A stretch of 64,000 nt of DNA from Grimontia celer (lineage in GTDB: Bacteria > Pseudomonadota > Gammaproteobacteria > Enterobacterales > Vibrionaceae): the NCBI RefSeq assembly GCF_900055185.1, contig NZ_FIZX01000002.1:1678586-1742585 (forward strand), written 5' to 3'. Of this stretch, positions 18,948-28,478 are shown one piece after another (position 1 is the stretch's first letter; each line of letters begins with the position of its first letter). The notes under the pieces are model-generated. The model saw nothing but the letters and a program-made list of their open reading frames with translations, was not told the DNA's origin and searched no databases. The position numbers were made by a program, and so were the translations under genes.

Positions 18948-19376
18948 AATCTTCTGTTATTTAGAGTATTAATAATCAGACATCTCCATATTCATACCCG
19001 AATACTGCCCCAAAAACCTAACTAAACCTGCTGTTTTACAAGGTTGAAGACAACAGAAAACGTTAACGTTTAGATATCAAATCTCATGCTTTTTTCATTC
19101 CCAATCAAAATGGCGAATAAAAATTCAGTAATGAATATTACAAATAGCGTAATGATCATTAGATACAGTCAGTTGCAACCCCACTTTTCGCATGGCTATT
19201 TGGCGGCAGATTTTCATCCTTCATACTTCCCTAAAACTCCTTATATGCAACTGACAACATCATCTCATTACTAAGACTTAGCCACATTCCCTGTACGGTT
19301 TTTGACCTTTATATTTCAAAGCTGAATAAACCAGCACAAAACAATAACAAGACATGCTCAACAGGGAGACTATGAC
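18948..19376. other. AT-rich intergenic leader of the RTX gene
   Basis: About 430 bases without a convincing gene; short frames here lack ribosome sites and recognisable products. It contains the perfect 14-base palindrome AAACGTTAACGTTT at 19058-19071, about 306 bases upstream of the RTX start, a candidate operator. The ribosome site GGGAG (19364-19368) belongs to the RTX gene. Confidence 0.6.
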
Positions 19377-22300
19377 GTGGCAAACATTATCAATGGGACA
19401 GAAGAAGACGATAACCTACGCGGAACCAATGACGTAGACACAATCTACGGTTACGGCGGTAATGATTTTATCCAGGCGGATGGCAACACCGACTACGTTT
19501 ACGGTGGCGATGGCGATGATACGGTCATCGGTGGAGACGATGAGGATATCGTCCATGGCGATGCCGGTAATGACTGGGTGCGCGGGGGTTTTGGCAACGA
19601 TTTTCTCTACGGCGATGATGGCGATGATCGCGTCGAAGGCAATACAGGCGATGATTTCCTTTACGGCGGCAGAGGCAATGATTTCCTCTACGGCGGTGAA
19701 GGGATAGACGTCCTGTATGGCGAAGAGGGGAATGACCGTTTAAGAGGTGGCGAAGGTAACGACACACTTCACGGTGGCACAGGTAATGATGTACTTTTCG
19801 GCAACGAAGGAAATGACATCCTTAATGGCGATACAGGCAACGACGTCCTTTGGGGAAATGAAGGCAATGATCATCTCGTGGGTGATGATGGCAATGACCC
19901 TGACGTTGGCGATGGCTCAAGCGGTAGCAACGGTGTCCAACTGAAAGCCGATGGTCCAGCCATTGAAAGTGCTGCAAACACCGGGTGGACCACCACGACT
20001 GTCACTATCGATGGTTTGCCTTATGTGGTGACCACACAGTTCGGCTATAGTGGTACCACCATCATTTCCCGCGTAGAAACAGATGGCACCCTAACAGAAA
20101 CCGATCGCATCACCTTTGATAACAGCACCAAAACAGCGTCTATCTCTTCCAGCGGCGACATTACCGCTGACATGGCTGATGCAGGCCTTTCGGTTAACGC
20201 ACTCGGTAATGGTCTCCACCACTCCAATATTTCGTTTGTTGATGGAAAAGCAACCCTGTTCCTGACATCTCAGAACAGCGGCTCTATCACCACGTTTGAA
20301 ATCTCTCCAGACGGTACTCTCTCTCTGGAAGGTGGCTTGTCAGAATTCGGCGGTTCGCAAACCTGGCTCCGTGACGGCATAATCCGTGAAAATGTGGTTT
20401 TTGAAGCTAACGACGGCAGCGAATATGTGTATGTCACCCGCCCTTTCCAGGATCGTGTCGATATTCTGACTTACGATCCGGAAACAGGCGCAATGGCAGA
20501 AACCGGAAAATCCGTTGTCGCCGGTGATATCACGTCAAGCATCGATATTATCGAAGCCTACGGCCAGACGTTTGCCGTGGCGAGTGGCAATGCCAGCGTT
20601 CATCTCTACTCAGTGAACGAAACGACTGGCGATCTCACTGCCATTGACACCGAAGCAGTTACCAATGGCAGCGGCAACTCAGTCAACTTCTACCAAACGG
20701 CTGATGGAACCACTTACGCCATTACCTCAAGCTCTGGCGGTAACTATGCCTCGGTCTTTGAATTGGGTGCTGATGGCTCTCTAACGCTGACTGACACCGT
20801 CGACGGTGGCGGTGCATACATGTCTACAGCAGGCTATGTGGAAGGTCAGCCTGTGTTTGTGATGCCAAATGCCACCGAAGGCGTGGATCTCTTCACCATT
20901 GATGCAAATGGCGAGCTTGAGCTTCGCACAACCATCACTGACCTGCAGAACGACAATACCCCACCCGTGATTGTCCAGACGGTTGATGGTAGCTATTACC
21001 TTGTCGATGCAGACGGCAATGCCTCTTCCGTGAAATTGGCGGTTAACGATTTCTTCAGCGAACCGCGCAATGATTTGCTGTTCGGTGGAGACGGTAATGA
21101 TTTACTGGAAGGTGGTGCTGGCAATGATGTTTTACGTGGTGACAATGGCTCAGCCTCTGAAATTGGTCTTTTCCAGCAAGGCAATGCGGTCACCAATGAT
21201 GCCAACTCCGGCTGGACCACCACCACTATCGACATCGACGGTGTGCCTTATGTCCTAACCACGGTATGGGGTTACAGCGGCGCGGCCATCCTCTCCCGTG
21301 TGGAGAACGATGGTACGCTAACAGAGACCGACCGCATGGTGTTCAACAACAGCACCAAGACAGTCACCACCACCTCACAGGGTGACATTACCGCGCAGGT
21401 GGAAGATGCAGGTTTGTCAGTGGGTGCTATGGGTAATGGCCTGACGCACTCCAACATGACGTATGTCGATGGACAAGCCACCCTGTTCCTCACTTCACAG
21501 AACAGTGGCTCTATCACCACCTGGCATATTTCAGACGACGGTAAACTCTCTCTTGATGGTGGCCTGTCTAACTTTGGCGGATCGCAAACCGGGTTACGTG
21601 GCGGTATCGTGCGTGAAAACGTGGTATTTGAAGCAAACGACGGTACCGAATATCTGTATGTCACCCGCTCTCAGAATGACCGCATTGATATTCTGACCTA
21701 CGACTCTGAAACCGGGAAAATCGCCGAAACAGGTAAAACCGTTGAGGCGGGAGATCTGGTTTCCGGAATCGATATCGTTTCCATCGGCTCACAAACTTAC
21801 GTGGTTTCAAGCGCCAATGGCAGCGTCAACCTGTATGACGTTAATCGCGTTACCGGCGACCTGACGCTGGCAGATACCCAAACAGTCACTGCAGGTGGTG
21901 GCAACTCCGTTAACTTCTACCAAACGTCAGATGGTGCTACCTACGCCATTACTTCTGGTAGCGGCGCGGACTACGCGTCTGTATTTGCTGTCGGCGAAGA
22001 AGGCACGCTCACTCTCACTGACACTATCTCTGGTGGTGGCGCTTACATGTCATCGGCAGGGTATGTGGATGGAGAGCCTGTGTTTGTGATGCCAAATGCA
22101 ACCGAAGGTGTCGACCTCTACACCATCGATGGAGATGGCAAGTTGGTTCACCAGCTCAACGTCACTGGCATTCAGAATGACAACACGCCGCCTGTTATCG
22201 TTCAGACAGAAGACGGCAGCTACTTCCTGGTGGATGCCGATGGCAATGCTGCCTCTGTAGAGCTTGGCTTTGGCTATGACACCATGTCCATTGAAGGTAA

Positions 22301-22700
22301 TGGTTATGACGATGAGCTTCACGGTGGTACGGGCAATGACCGTCTGGAAGGTAACCAAGGCGATGATGAGCTCTACGGCGATGAAGGCAACGATGAGTTG
22401 AAAGGTCAAGACGGTGAGGACTTCCTTTCCGGCGGTGCTGGATTTGACACCCTCACAGGCGGTAAGAATGCTGACGTGTTTTTCTTCGACAGCGAGTCTG
22501 GCTCTGACACCATTACCGACTTTAATCTGCGTGAAGACAGCATCCAGATTGACAGTTCACTCGCCAGCGGGACAGACGCTCTTCTCTACTGGCAAAGCGG
22601 CGCTGATACTGTGATTTCGGTTAATGATGGCGCAGCGACGATTACCCTGGAAAACTTCGATGTGGACCGTGTATCTACGGACATGTTCGACTTTACCTAA
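19377..22700 (+). CDS. Large RTX-type secreted protein with a duplicated propeller-like module
   Basis: 1,107 aa, GTG start 8 bases after GGGAG. Residues 1-180 are RTX nonapeptides (GGxGxDxLx), which bind Ca2+. Residues ~183-553 and ~595-961 are two related modules of about 370 aa. Both contain [46 protein letters not shown] and [14 protein letters not shown], and look like beta-propellers of the lactonase/YncE type. Short RTX blocks lie between them (~559-591) and after them (~972-1021). The last ~85 residues ([19 protein letters not shown]) resemble a type I secretion signal region, and there is no N-terminal signal peptide, so export by an ABC type I system is expected. No secretion genes are nearby. 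Adhesion, matrix or enzymatic roles are all possible. Confidence 0.88.
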   Translation: MANIINGTEEDDNLRGTNDVDTIYGYGGNDFIQADGNTDYVYGGDGDDTVIGGDDEDIVHGDAGNDWVRGGFGNDFLYGDDGDDRVEGNTGDDFLYGGRGNDFLYGGEGIDVLYGEEGNDRLRGGEGNDTLHGGTGNDVLFGNEGNDILNGDTGNDVLWGNEGNDHLVGDDGNDPDVGDGSSGSNGVQLKADGPAIESAANTGWTTTTVTIDGLPYVVTTQFGYSGTTIISRVETDGTLTETDRITFDNSTKTASISSSGDITADMADAGLSVNALGNGLHHSNISFVDGKATLFLTSQNSGSITTFEISPDGTLSLEGGLSEFGGSQTWLRDGIIRENVVFEANDGSEYVYVTRPFQDRVDILTYDPETGAMAETGKSVVAGDITSSIDIIEAYGQTFAVASGNASVHLYSVNETTGDLTAIDTEAVTNGSGNSVNFYQTADGTTYAITSSSGGNYASVFELGADGSLTLTDTVDGGGAYMSTAGYVEGQPVFVMPNATEGVDLFTIDANGELELRTTITDLQNDNTPPVIVQTVDGSYYLVDADGNASSVKLAVNDFFSEPRNDLLFGGDGNDLLEGGAGNDVLRGDNGSASEIGLFQQGNAVTNDANSGWTTTTIDIDGVPYVLTTVWGYSGAAILSRVENDGTLTETDRMVFNNSTKTVTTTSQGDITAQVEDAGLSVGAMGNGLTHSNMTYVDGQATLFLTSQNSGSITTWHISDDGKLSLDGGLSNFGGSQTGLRGGIVRENVVFEANDGTEYLYVTRSQNDRIDILTYDSETGKIAETGKTVEAGDLVSGIDIVSIGSQTYVVSSANGSVNLYDVNRVTGDLTLADTQTVTAGGGNSVNFYQTSDGATYAITSGSGADYASVFAVGEEGTLTLTDTISGGGAYMSSAGYVDGEPVFVMPNATEGVDLYTIDGDGKLVHQLNVTGIQNDNTPPVIVQTEDGSYFLVDADGNAASVELGFGYDTMSIEGNGYDDELHGGTGNDRLEGNQGDDELYGDEGNDELKGQDGEDFLSGGAGFDTLTGGKNADVFFFDSESGSDTITDFNLREDSIQIDSSLASGTDALLYWQSGADTVISVNDGAATITLENFDVDRVSTDMFDFT

Positions 22701-22718
22701 TAAGTCGCTTTAGGATGC

Positions 22719-22746
22719 AAACGGCCCCAAGGGGCCGTTTTTTTAT
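22719..22746. terminator. Strong intrinsic terminator after the RTX gene
   Basis: Perfect inverted repeat AAACGGCCCC / GGGGCCGTTT with a 2-base apparent loop and a T-run on the plus strand; it lies before the convergent LysR gene. Confidence 0.9.
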
Positions 22747-22762
22747 GTCTGGCGTTTTTATA

Positions 22763-23671
22763 TCAGGCTGAGAGCTCTGAAACTATCCAGTTATGGAATG
22801 CCTGCACCTTTTTAATCCTGAAGTGCGATTCCGGGCAGACAAAGTAGTACCCGAACGCGACTTTTTGGTTATGTTCCCGTCCAAAGGGATATATCAAACG
22901 CCCCGCCTTCACATCCAGATCGGCTAACGCGGTCGACGTTAATGCCACACCCTGCCCTTCGATAGCCGCCTGCATCGCCAGCGCTTCACTGGAAAACTGA
23001 TGACCAGAGTTCGCATCTGGATGATCAACCCCTGCCGCGCGCAGCCACATACCCCAGCAGGGTGCCTGCGCCTGAGTGGTTTGCCAATCAGAGCGCAACA
23101 ACATGTGATATTTCAGATCCTTTGGCAAATGTAAGGGACGCTTGCCTTCCATCAAGGCAGGGCTGCAAACTGGCACCACCTCTTCCGGGATTAACACCTC
23201 GCAATGCAAACCAGTGTAATCGCCACCACCATAACGAAGCGCAACGTCTACGCCATCCCGCCGGAAGTTAACCAAAGACTCACTGGCGTCTACCCGCAAA
23301 CGATACGCCGGATACTGCTGGTAAAAACTGCCTAATCTTGGCAGTAACCATTTTGCGGCAAAAGTCGGTGACACACTCACCACCAATTCATTGCTATGAC
23401 GGTGCCGATGTAATTGTCGGATCCCCTCTTCGAGTTTCGCGAATCCTTCCTCCATGAACGGATAAAGCTGCTCACCCGCTTCAGTGAGTGAAATTGCGCG
23501 TACCTTACGTTCAAACAACGCAATATCCAGATAGCTTTCCAGCGTTTTAATTTGCTGACTGACGGCGGCAGGCGTGACATGCAACTCCTCCGCTGCCTGT
23601 TTAATACTGAGGTGCCGCGCCGTACTTTCAAAAGCTCTCAGAGCATTCAATGGGGGAAACTGTACTTCCAT
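22763..23671 (-). CDS. GcvA-like LysR-family regulator
   Basis: 302 aa. The N-terminus (FPPLNALRAFESTARHLSIKQAAEELHVTPAAVSQQIK) is the characteristic GcvA/AmpR-branch winged HTH, followed by a full effector domain. Divergent from the small DUF1127 gene at 23795 across 123 bases. LysR/DUF1127 divergent pairs are common in marine gammaproteobacteria, so the small protein is the likely target. The ligand is unknown. Confidence 0.92.
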   Translation of the reverse strand: MEVQFPPLNALRAFESTARHLSIKQAAEELHVTPAAVSQQIKTLESYLDIALFERKVRAISLTEAGEQLYPFMEEGFAKLEEGIRQLHRHRHSNELVVSVSPTFAAKWLLPRLGSFYQQYPAYRLRVDASESLVNFRRDGVDVALRYGGGDYTGLHCEVLIPEEVVPVCSPALMEGKRPLHLPKDLKYHMLLRSDWQTTQAQAPCWGMWLRAAGVDHPDANSGHQFSSEALAMQAAIEGQGVALTSTALADLDVKAGRLIYPFGREHNQKVAFGYYFVCPESHFRIKKVQAFHNWIVSELSA

Positions 23672-23794
23672 GATTTAGTTTTCCTTATCCATAAAGCAGA
23701 AAACCTCGTTTGTGGTTAAGGAAAGAGTATCTCAAGATTGAGCTGAACTTAAGTATTTCTTGATTAACAAAGAGACAAACTGGAGGAGAGGCAA

Positions 23795-24088
23795 ATGAGG
23801 ATTTCAGAGAAGAAAAGCCACACCCTGTTGGTCGCGCCTTATGGGCAGAGTAGAGAAACGCGTCTTGAAATCAGCCGAATGATCTGGAAATTGGTGGAAG
23901 GTGTAATGGCGGGGTATCAGGCTTTCAGGCTAAAGCATCAAAGAGAGAAACTTCGCGACTCGCTTTCGAGCTATCCGGACTACCTCCTTAAGGATTTTGG
24001 ATTAAGTCCGGAAGAGATCAGTGTCATTAAAACCCGCAGTATTCAATTGAAGTCAGAACAAATAGCGCACAGTGTGAGAAGAAACTAA
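23795..24088 (+). CDS. DUF1127-containing small basic protein
   Basis: 97 aa, preceded by a strong GGAGGAGAGG ribosome site. Residues about 50-80 (LRDSLSSYPDYLLKDFGLSPEEI) match the DUF1127 core, a short helical and often RNA-binding domain. In some alphaproteobacteria such proteins influence phosphate uptake and RNA turnover. The first 40 residues are basic and of unknown role. The LysR gene at 23671 points away from it and probably controls it. Confidence 0.8.
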   Translation: MRISEKKSHTLLVAPYGQSRETRLEISRMIWKLVEGVMAGYQAFRLKHQREKLRDSLSSYPDYLLKDFGLSPEEISVIKTRSIQLKSEQIAHSVRRN

Positions 24089-24090
24089 AC

Positions 24091-24112
24091 GTTCACCCTA
24101 TTCAGGGTGAGC
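24091..24112. terminator. Weak hairpin between convergent genes
   Basis: Inverted repeat TCACCCT / AGGGTGA with a 4-base loop between the DUF1127 gene and the REC-EAL gene; no T-run. Confidence 0.4.
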
Positions 24113-24119
24113 GCTCCAA

Positions 24120-25349
24120 TCAGGATTTTACTTTCTCGCTATATTCACACTGTGCTGCCCACTTTACATACCAGGCTTCCAACTCCTCTATGGGTTTGGG
24201 ATGACATATTAAAAATCCCTGCACCAACATGCTCGGATAATTGGAAGTCAGGTATTCCAACTCTTCGGAAAGTTCAACACCTTCAGCAACGACTTTGCAT
24301 TCCGACTCTAAAGAAAAGTCCGCCAACGAGCGAACAATTGCCTGACCAAAATGATCGGTGTGGATCTTGCTGATAAGCGATCGATCCACCTTCACTTCAG
24401 TAAAGGGCAAATGCCGCAAGTGGCGGAAGTTGGCAAAACCGGTTCCAAAGTCATCCAAAGAGACACCAAAACCCTGCATCCTTAAACGGTTTAAGGATTC
24501 GAGTTGCTCAGGCGAACTCAGTGCTGACTCCTCTGTAATTTCTAACGTAATTCTTTGTCGCAGCACGTTCTTTGCTTTAAACAGCGCATCTAATCGGTTT
24601 GGGATACTCAAATCACCCAGTTGCTGCGCAGACAAGTTGATGCTCACCGTCACATCCGGCCCAAATATCGCGGAAAGCGTTTCCATATCCGTTGCTGTTT
24701 TTTCCGCAATAGTTGTAGTGAGTAAATCCACCAACCCATGCTGAACCGCAGTGGCCAAGAAGCAACTTGGCATTATTACCACCCCTCTTTCGGGGTCGAA
24801 AATACGCGCCAAGACTTCAACGCTTTCTACGCGCTTGGTCAGAGGGTTCACTTTCGGCTGATAATAAGGCACCACATTTCCGCCAATGAGGTATTTGATC
24901 AACTCCTCACGTGACATGGCAGAATTCTGTGCAAATTGCATTTCATCAGGTCTTGGAAGCTTATTCAGCGTTTTTTCCAATGCGTCTAACGTAATGGGCT
25001 TCGCGATACTGCCCAATAGGTAAACCCACTGCAATTTTGCTATTTCAGCAGCCAATTCCGTTACCCGATTCTCTAAGTCGGAAATAATGCATACCGCGCC
25101 ACGGAAGTTCATTCTTCCCAATTCGCGGATAACGCACATTCCATCAATATCAGGCATACCTAAGTTAGTAAACACAACGTCATAGTGAGTCCTTCCAAAG
25201 TTGATTTCATCTAATGCTGTTTGCGGACACGAGAAACAACTCACCTTTTCGTACCCTAGGCAGCTAAGCATTTTTTTAATCAACAATAAGACGGATTCAG
25301 AGTCGTCTATAACTGCAACATGTTTAGTACTTTTCACTCTCCCCACCAA
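24120..25349 (-). CDS. REC-EAL protein with Asn at the phospho-acceptor position
   Basis: 409 aa. Residues about 9-130 are a response-regulator receiver domain with the acidic pair D15-D16, but the phospho-acceptor block reads TNLGMPDIDG, so N62 replaces the Asp. The late Lys (IAKPIT) remains. Residues about 150-400 are an EAL-type c-di-GMP phosphodiesterase domain with EVLAR in place of EALLR, and with DDFGTGFANFRHL, KVDRSLI and VVAEGVE intact, so catalysis is plausible. No histidine kinase is adjacent. The start is uncertain: the first frame start is TTG, with GTG codons 1 and 4 codons later. It probably lowers c-di-GMP, with phosphorylation-independent control of the REC domain. Confidence 0.87.
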   Translation of the reverse strand: MVGRVKSTKHVAVIDDSESVLLLIKKMLSCLGYEKVSCFSCPQTALDEINFGRTHYDVVFTNLGMPDIDGMCVIRELGRMNFRGAVCIISDLENRVTELAAEIAKLQWVYLLGSIAKPITLDALEKTLNKLPRPDEMQFAQNSAMSREELIKYLIGGNVVPYYQPKVNPLTKRVESVEVLARIFDPERGVVIMPSCFLATAVQHGLVDLLTTTIAEKTATDMETLSAIFGPDVTVSINLSAQQLGDLSIPNRLDALFKAKNVLRQRITLEITEESALSSPEQLESLNRLRMQGFGVSLDDFGTGFANFRHLRHLPFTEVKVDRSLISKIHTDHFGQAIVRSLADFSLESECKVVAEGVELSEELEYLTSNYPSMLVQGFLICHPKPIEELEAWYVKWAAQCEYSEKVKS

Positions 25350-26456
25350 CCCAATGTCCTATTAGTGCTAAGAATAAATCCCAATGTGTTTGCCAATTTT
25401 AAACTTTGCGCATTGTCGTAATTAGAATTCAAACGCTGAAGTTGACCACCCTTCTCTCTCGAGTTTTTGTTGTAATCGAGAAGGGCCATGAACACTAACC
25501 TTCTATATGAAAGTTTATTAATCGCTGTCAATAGCCATCAATAGAATATTCTTTAAGCTGTTTATTATTAATAGAAAACATATCAGCTTTGCGCCAAATG
25601 AAATGAAAATTTTTGTCTCCTTTTTTGGAAAATTTGGCTTTAGTTTTCTTATCTACATGTTTTGTAAGGATAAATAATTCAATATGCAACGAGACATTAA
25701 TTTCAAACATTGTCTCAAAGTTTCATATGCGTTTCATGGTCTTTTTTTTGAGCCACACGTTGCAAAACTATGAATCTAATCGCATATAATTTTCAAATAA
25801 AAAGAGCATATTAAATTCAGGTAATGAAATTAGGCTTTCCCATTCTGTATGCTTCTCTTAACGCTACATATTAGTGAAATACATTTAAACGGACATTTAA
25901 AACATAAGAAAGCGCTTGCAGTCATAAATCCACCACTCTTAACCATGCATCCTATTTTTCCTTAATCTCCAACAAGAAAATTTAACTTTTATGATTAGAG
26001 ATTTTTAATATAAAGGAGAAAAATGAGAAGAAGCGTTAGAAGTAAGGAGACTGATTCACTGCATCAAATACCACAAATCAATTTCCTTGTTGGAAGCAAG
26101 ATCATCAAACTGCAGATATAAAATGAAGAATGAGCCGAAAAGAGAGTTTTGTATTCTTGTCAAAAAGGTGAGGACTATTCCAAAATCATTTCAGATACAA
26201 CAGTGGCTACACCCAGATCAAAATCGAGAAATATCATTTGGAAACAAAAATATTACGCAACTTTGTTCATGAAAAATGAGTTGCCATGAATCAGTGTAGC
26301 TTAGTTGTATAGACCAATTGCGCAACAAATTGATAAGTTAGAATGATATTTTGAAGTCCATTCTGTCTGGATTTATGACGATAATATGTAGACAACAAGC
26401 AAAAAGATCATCACTTACCGATAATTCACATCTCTGTGATTCATTCCTTCAAACTG
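25350..26456. other. AT-rich region without a convincing gene
   Basis: About 1.1 kb, markedly A/T-rich. Frames of 60-65 codons occur on both strands but lack recognisable products. The only good translation signal is the small frame at 26023. The region may be a decayed or acquired segment; it ends at a MITE-like repeat. Confidence 0.55.
26023..26121 (+). CDS. Possible 32-aa small protein or leader peptide
   Basis: An ATG preceded by AAAGGAG at a 4-base spacer, in an otherwise empty AT-rich stretch, with an A/T-rich -10-like sequence (TTTAATAT) just upstream. The 32-residue product starts MRRSVRSKETDS and ends in a hydrophobic, basic tail. No family is recognised. It could be a genuine small protein, a leader peptide, or the stub of a broken gene. 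Confidence 0.25.
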   Translation: MRRSVRSKETDSLHQIPQINFLVGSKIIKLQI

Positions 26457-26722
26457 TATACCCAAACAACCTGAAGATGCTCGCGTTCAGAGGTCATCAA
26501 TGCGTTCAATTCGAGGCAAATTCCGCGAGGAATAGTCATTCTATTTCCGTGGAGTTTAACGAAGAAGTGGGCGCATTGAGGGCCTCCCTTCGGGCGAGTT
26601 GACTGACGCCGTGCTCATTGTTGTTCCTTTTTGATGGAGATAACTACACCTGCAAAGGAACGCCGCGATCACAACGCCAGTCAATCTCGCTGAATCATGC
26701 GTATTCAGGTTGTTTGGGTATA
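26457..26722. repeat. MITE-like element A with 19-bp terminal inverted repeats
   Basis: Perfect terminal inverted repeats: TATACCCAAACAACCTGAA at 26457-26475, and its reverse complement at 26704-26722. Inside, two imperfect inverted arms (about 26594-26634 and 26651-26691) could fold a long hairpin. There is no transposase frame. The size, 266 bp, and structure suit a non-autonomous miniature element or a structured repeat. It ends 57 bases before the gene at 26779. Confidence 0.75.
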
Positions 26723-26778
26723 AAGATAAAACCATTGTCCTTAAAAGGCATCTAGTGGAGTGATACTCAAAGAAAAGA

Positions 26779-27303
26779 GTGGTAAATAACCCCTCAATAT
26801 CTAGAATGCGGGCATTAAATCTTGCAATGAATGAGAGTGTCTTTATGTCTCGCGACTATACCTTCGAATGCCTTGTCACCATGCCACGCCATGAACTGGA
26901 AGAATTCAGTGCCCGAATGATCGGCCGAATGGTGCCAGAGGATGTGATGACTGAAATATTCACGTTCGAGCAAGAAGAGATAGATAGCGAAGAACGTTTG
27001 TTGTCTGCTCGCCTCGACGCCATGTTGCGCATGACAGCAATCGCACTGAACGAAACCCAGCAAGCGTTTGATGACTCTGAGCATGCAAAGCAAAACAGCG
27101 AGAGAATGACGAGACTACTGCTTTGGCATTTCTACGCTATCTCTTTTCACCTGGAACAGGCGATTACGCTGGAAACCCATTGTGAAGAAGTCGAGAAACT
27201 GCTGAAAAACACGCCCAAGGATGTCTTCGGCTGGGTTAACACACTCACAGAACTGCTACACACCTATGCAGAGATCAGCGCAGAACAGAATCCTGAAAGC
27301 TAA
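26779..27303 (+). CDS. Hypothetical protein, mostly helical, between two repeats
   Basis: 174 aa if started at GTG 26779; ATG codons at 26806, 26827 and 26845 are alternatives, and none has a strong ribosome site. Composition is rich in E, M, L and A with no TM segment or signal peptide, consistent with an all-helical cytoplasmic protein. I recognise no family. It lies between MITE-like elements A and B, so its promoter region and 3' end are both bordered by repeats. Confidence 0.6.
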   Translation: MVNNPSISRMRALNLAMNESVFMSRDYTFECLVTMPRHELEEFSARMIGRMVPEDVMTEIFTFEQEEIDSEERLLSARLDAMLRMTAIALNETQQAFDDSEHAKQNSERMTRLLLWHFYAISFHLEQAITLETHCEEVEKLLKNTPKDVFGWVNTLTELLHTYAEISAEQNPES

Positions 27304-27320
27304 CTAGGGTTTGTTGACTC

Positions 27321-27602
27321 TAGGGGCTGTTGACCTTTGGTGGTTAAATTTTGTTCTCGCTATAAGCGTTTTAGGCGCGGCGAGGTGTGTGCCGCCTAGT
27401 TATTCTAAGTAAATATGCCTCAACAAAGCATAAAACGCTTAGAGTACGGGAGGCGCAGTCGAACCCTTCGGGCAGTGTTTGTGGGGAATTTCTGCTGCGT
27501 TATCAGCTTCTCATGTAGGCGAGCTACACATCGAAGCCTCTGCCTTGCATAAAATCCCCACAAAATGCTGCAAAAATCATCACCAAAGGTCAACAGCCCC
27601 TA
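27321..27602. repeat. MITE-like element B with 22-bp terminal inverted repeats
   Basis: Perfect 22-base terminal inverted repeats: TAGGGGCTGTTGACCTTTGG plus TG at 27321-27342, and its reverse complement at 27581-27602. An internal pair, TAAGCGTTTTA / TAAAACGCTTA (27363-27373 and 27431-27441), adds secondary structure. No transposase. The right end supplies the TAG stop of the minus-strand gene at 27600. A degraded TIR-like sequence (TAGGGTTTGTTGAC) sits just outside the left end. Confidence 0.8.
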
Positions 27603-27893
27603 AGCATTCTCCCCCAGCTTTATCAATTCCTGTTCGCTGAAGCTCACAAACCCGATCGGAACATCGCTGCCCAGCGCAGCGATGATCTTCTCAGCACTTT
27701 CTGCACCAAAGCCGCCGCAAAGTTCAACGACCTGAGCACCGCTTTTAATCAGTGCTCTGGCCGCTATCACTGCTTCTTCGTCGGATCTGACACCCAAGAC
27801 TTCAGTGCGGAACAGAGGTGATTCAATGACAGATTGGTGTTCATCTTGCTGGTAATCCGGCGCTTTGATGATAAACCCGTAGTGGGAGATCAC
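27600..27893 (-). CDS. DUF6506-family protein
   Basis: 97 aa. The pattern (YGFIIKAPDYQ near the start, VGVRSDEEAVIAARALIKSGAQVVELCGGFG in the middle, VPIGFVSF late) matches small proteins of DUF6506, of unknown function. No TM segment or signal peptide. The stop codon is formed by the outermost bases of MITE-like element B, so the insertion may have replaced or trimmed the original C-terminus (inference). Confidence 0.7.
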   Translation of the reverse strand: MISHYGFIIKAPDYQQDEHQSVIESPLFRTEVLGVRSDEEAVIAARALIKSGAQVVELCGGFGAESAEKIIAALGSDVPIGFVSFSEQELIKLGENA

Positions 27894-27956
27894 TGTGTCA
27901 ATTCCTTTATTAGACGCTGTCGCTCAGCGCAGTAAAATCAAAAATCGGTATTGCGT

Positions 27957-28478
27957 CTAAGAAGACGCAAAACAAGCCATGTTGTAAATCTCGTTACGAG
28001 TATTGGAGTAGAAATAAAGATTTTCGTCATTTACGCTCAATGCGTATCTCACCTCTGCTCCTTTGAACTCAAGGTAATCACGGTTGATCACATCATCAGA
28101 ATGCTGCAGATTCTGCCTGACATCCTGAAAGCTGACGATTAATTCGTTTCCTTTCAGGAGGTAAGTGCCAAAGTAAAGATTCTCCAGCTTCTCGACTTTA
28201 CCCTCCTTGTCCGTCACCTCAACAAACTCTCTAATATTGAGTTGGCTTCGGGATGCAAAGGTCAGAGTCATCCTCTCGAAAATGGAAAGATAGTTATGGA
28301 AGGCCTCCGATAAGAATCCGGTTTTCAGCGTTTCACAATGCCAGCTGGTGGCGACCAAACTTTCATATTTCCGCTCTTCATGCAGTTCATAGAGAAAGAC
28401 GCCAGCTAAGCCGGAGAAAAAGAGCACTATCGGCAGAATAAATTGTCGCTTGATAAGAGATTTTTTAAAGGTATCCAT
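27957..28478 (-). CDS. ToxS/VtrC-like membrane-anchored periplasmic protein
   Basis: 173 aa. One N-terminal TM segment (about 12-30), then a periplasmic domain of about 140 residues. It overlaps the 3' end of the upstream wHTH-TM regulator gene by 52 bases. Size, topology and overlap match the second partner of co-component systems such as ToxS and VtrC, which bind the regulator's periplasmic domain and, in VtrAC, form a bile-salt-binding barrel. Sequence likeness to ToxS is too weak to assert by eye, so the call rests mainly on organisation. Confidence 0.6.
   Translation of the reverse strand: MDTFKKSLIKRQFILPIVLFFSGLAGVFLYELHEERKYESLVATSWHCETLKTGFLSEAFHNYLSIFERMTLTFASRSQLNIREFVEVTDKEGKVEKLENLYFGTYLLKGNELIVSFQDVRQNLQHSDDVINRDYLEFKGAEVRYALSVNDENLYFYSNTRNEIYNMACFASS

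Noticed and set aside
25528-25710. 60-codon minus-strand frame in the AT-rich region
   Set aside because: No ribosome site, no family, biased by low-complexity A/T sequence.
26087-26272. 61-codon plus-strand frame in the AT-rich region
   Set aside because: TTG start without a ribosome site and no recognisable product; the overlapping 32-aa frame at 26023 has the better signal but is itself uncertain.
26351-26602. 83-codon plus-strand frame near MITE-like element A
   Set aside because: It runs across the terminal inverted repeat and half of the element, and its composition is not protein-like.
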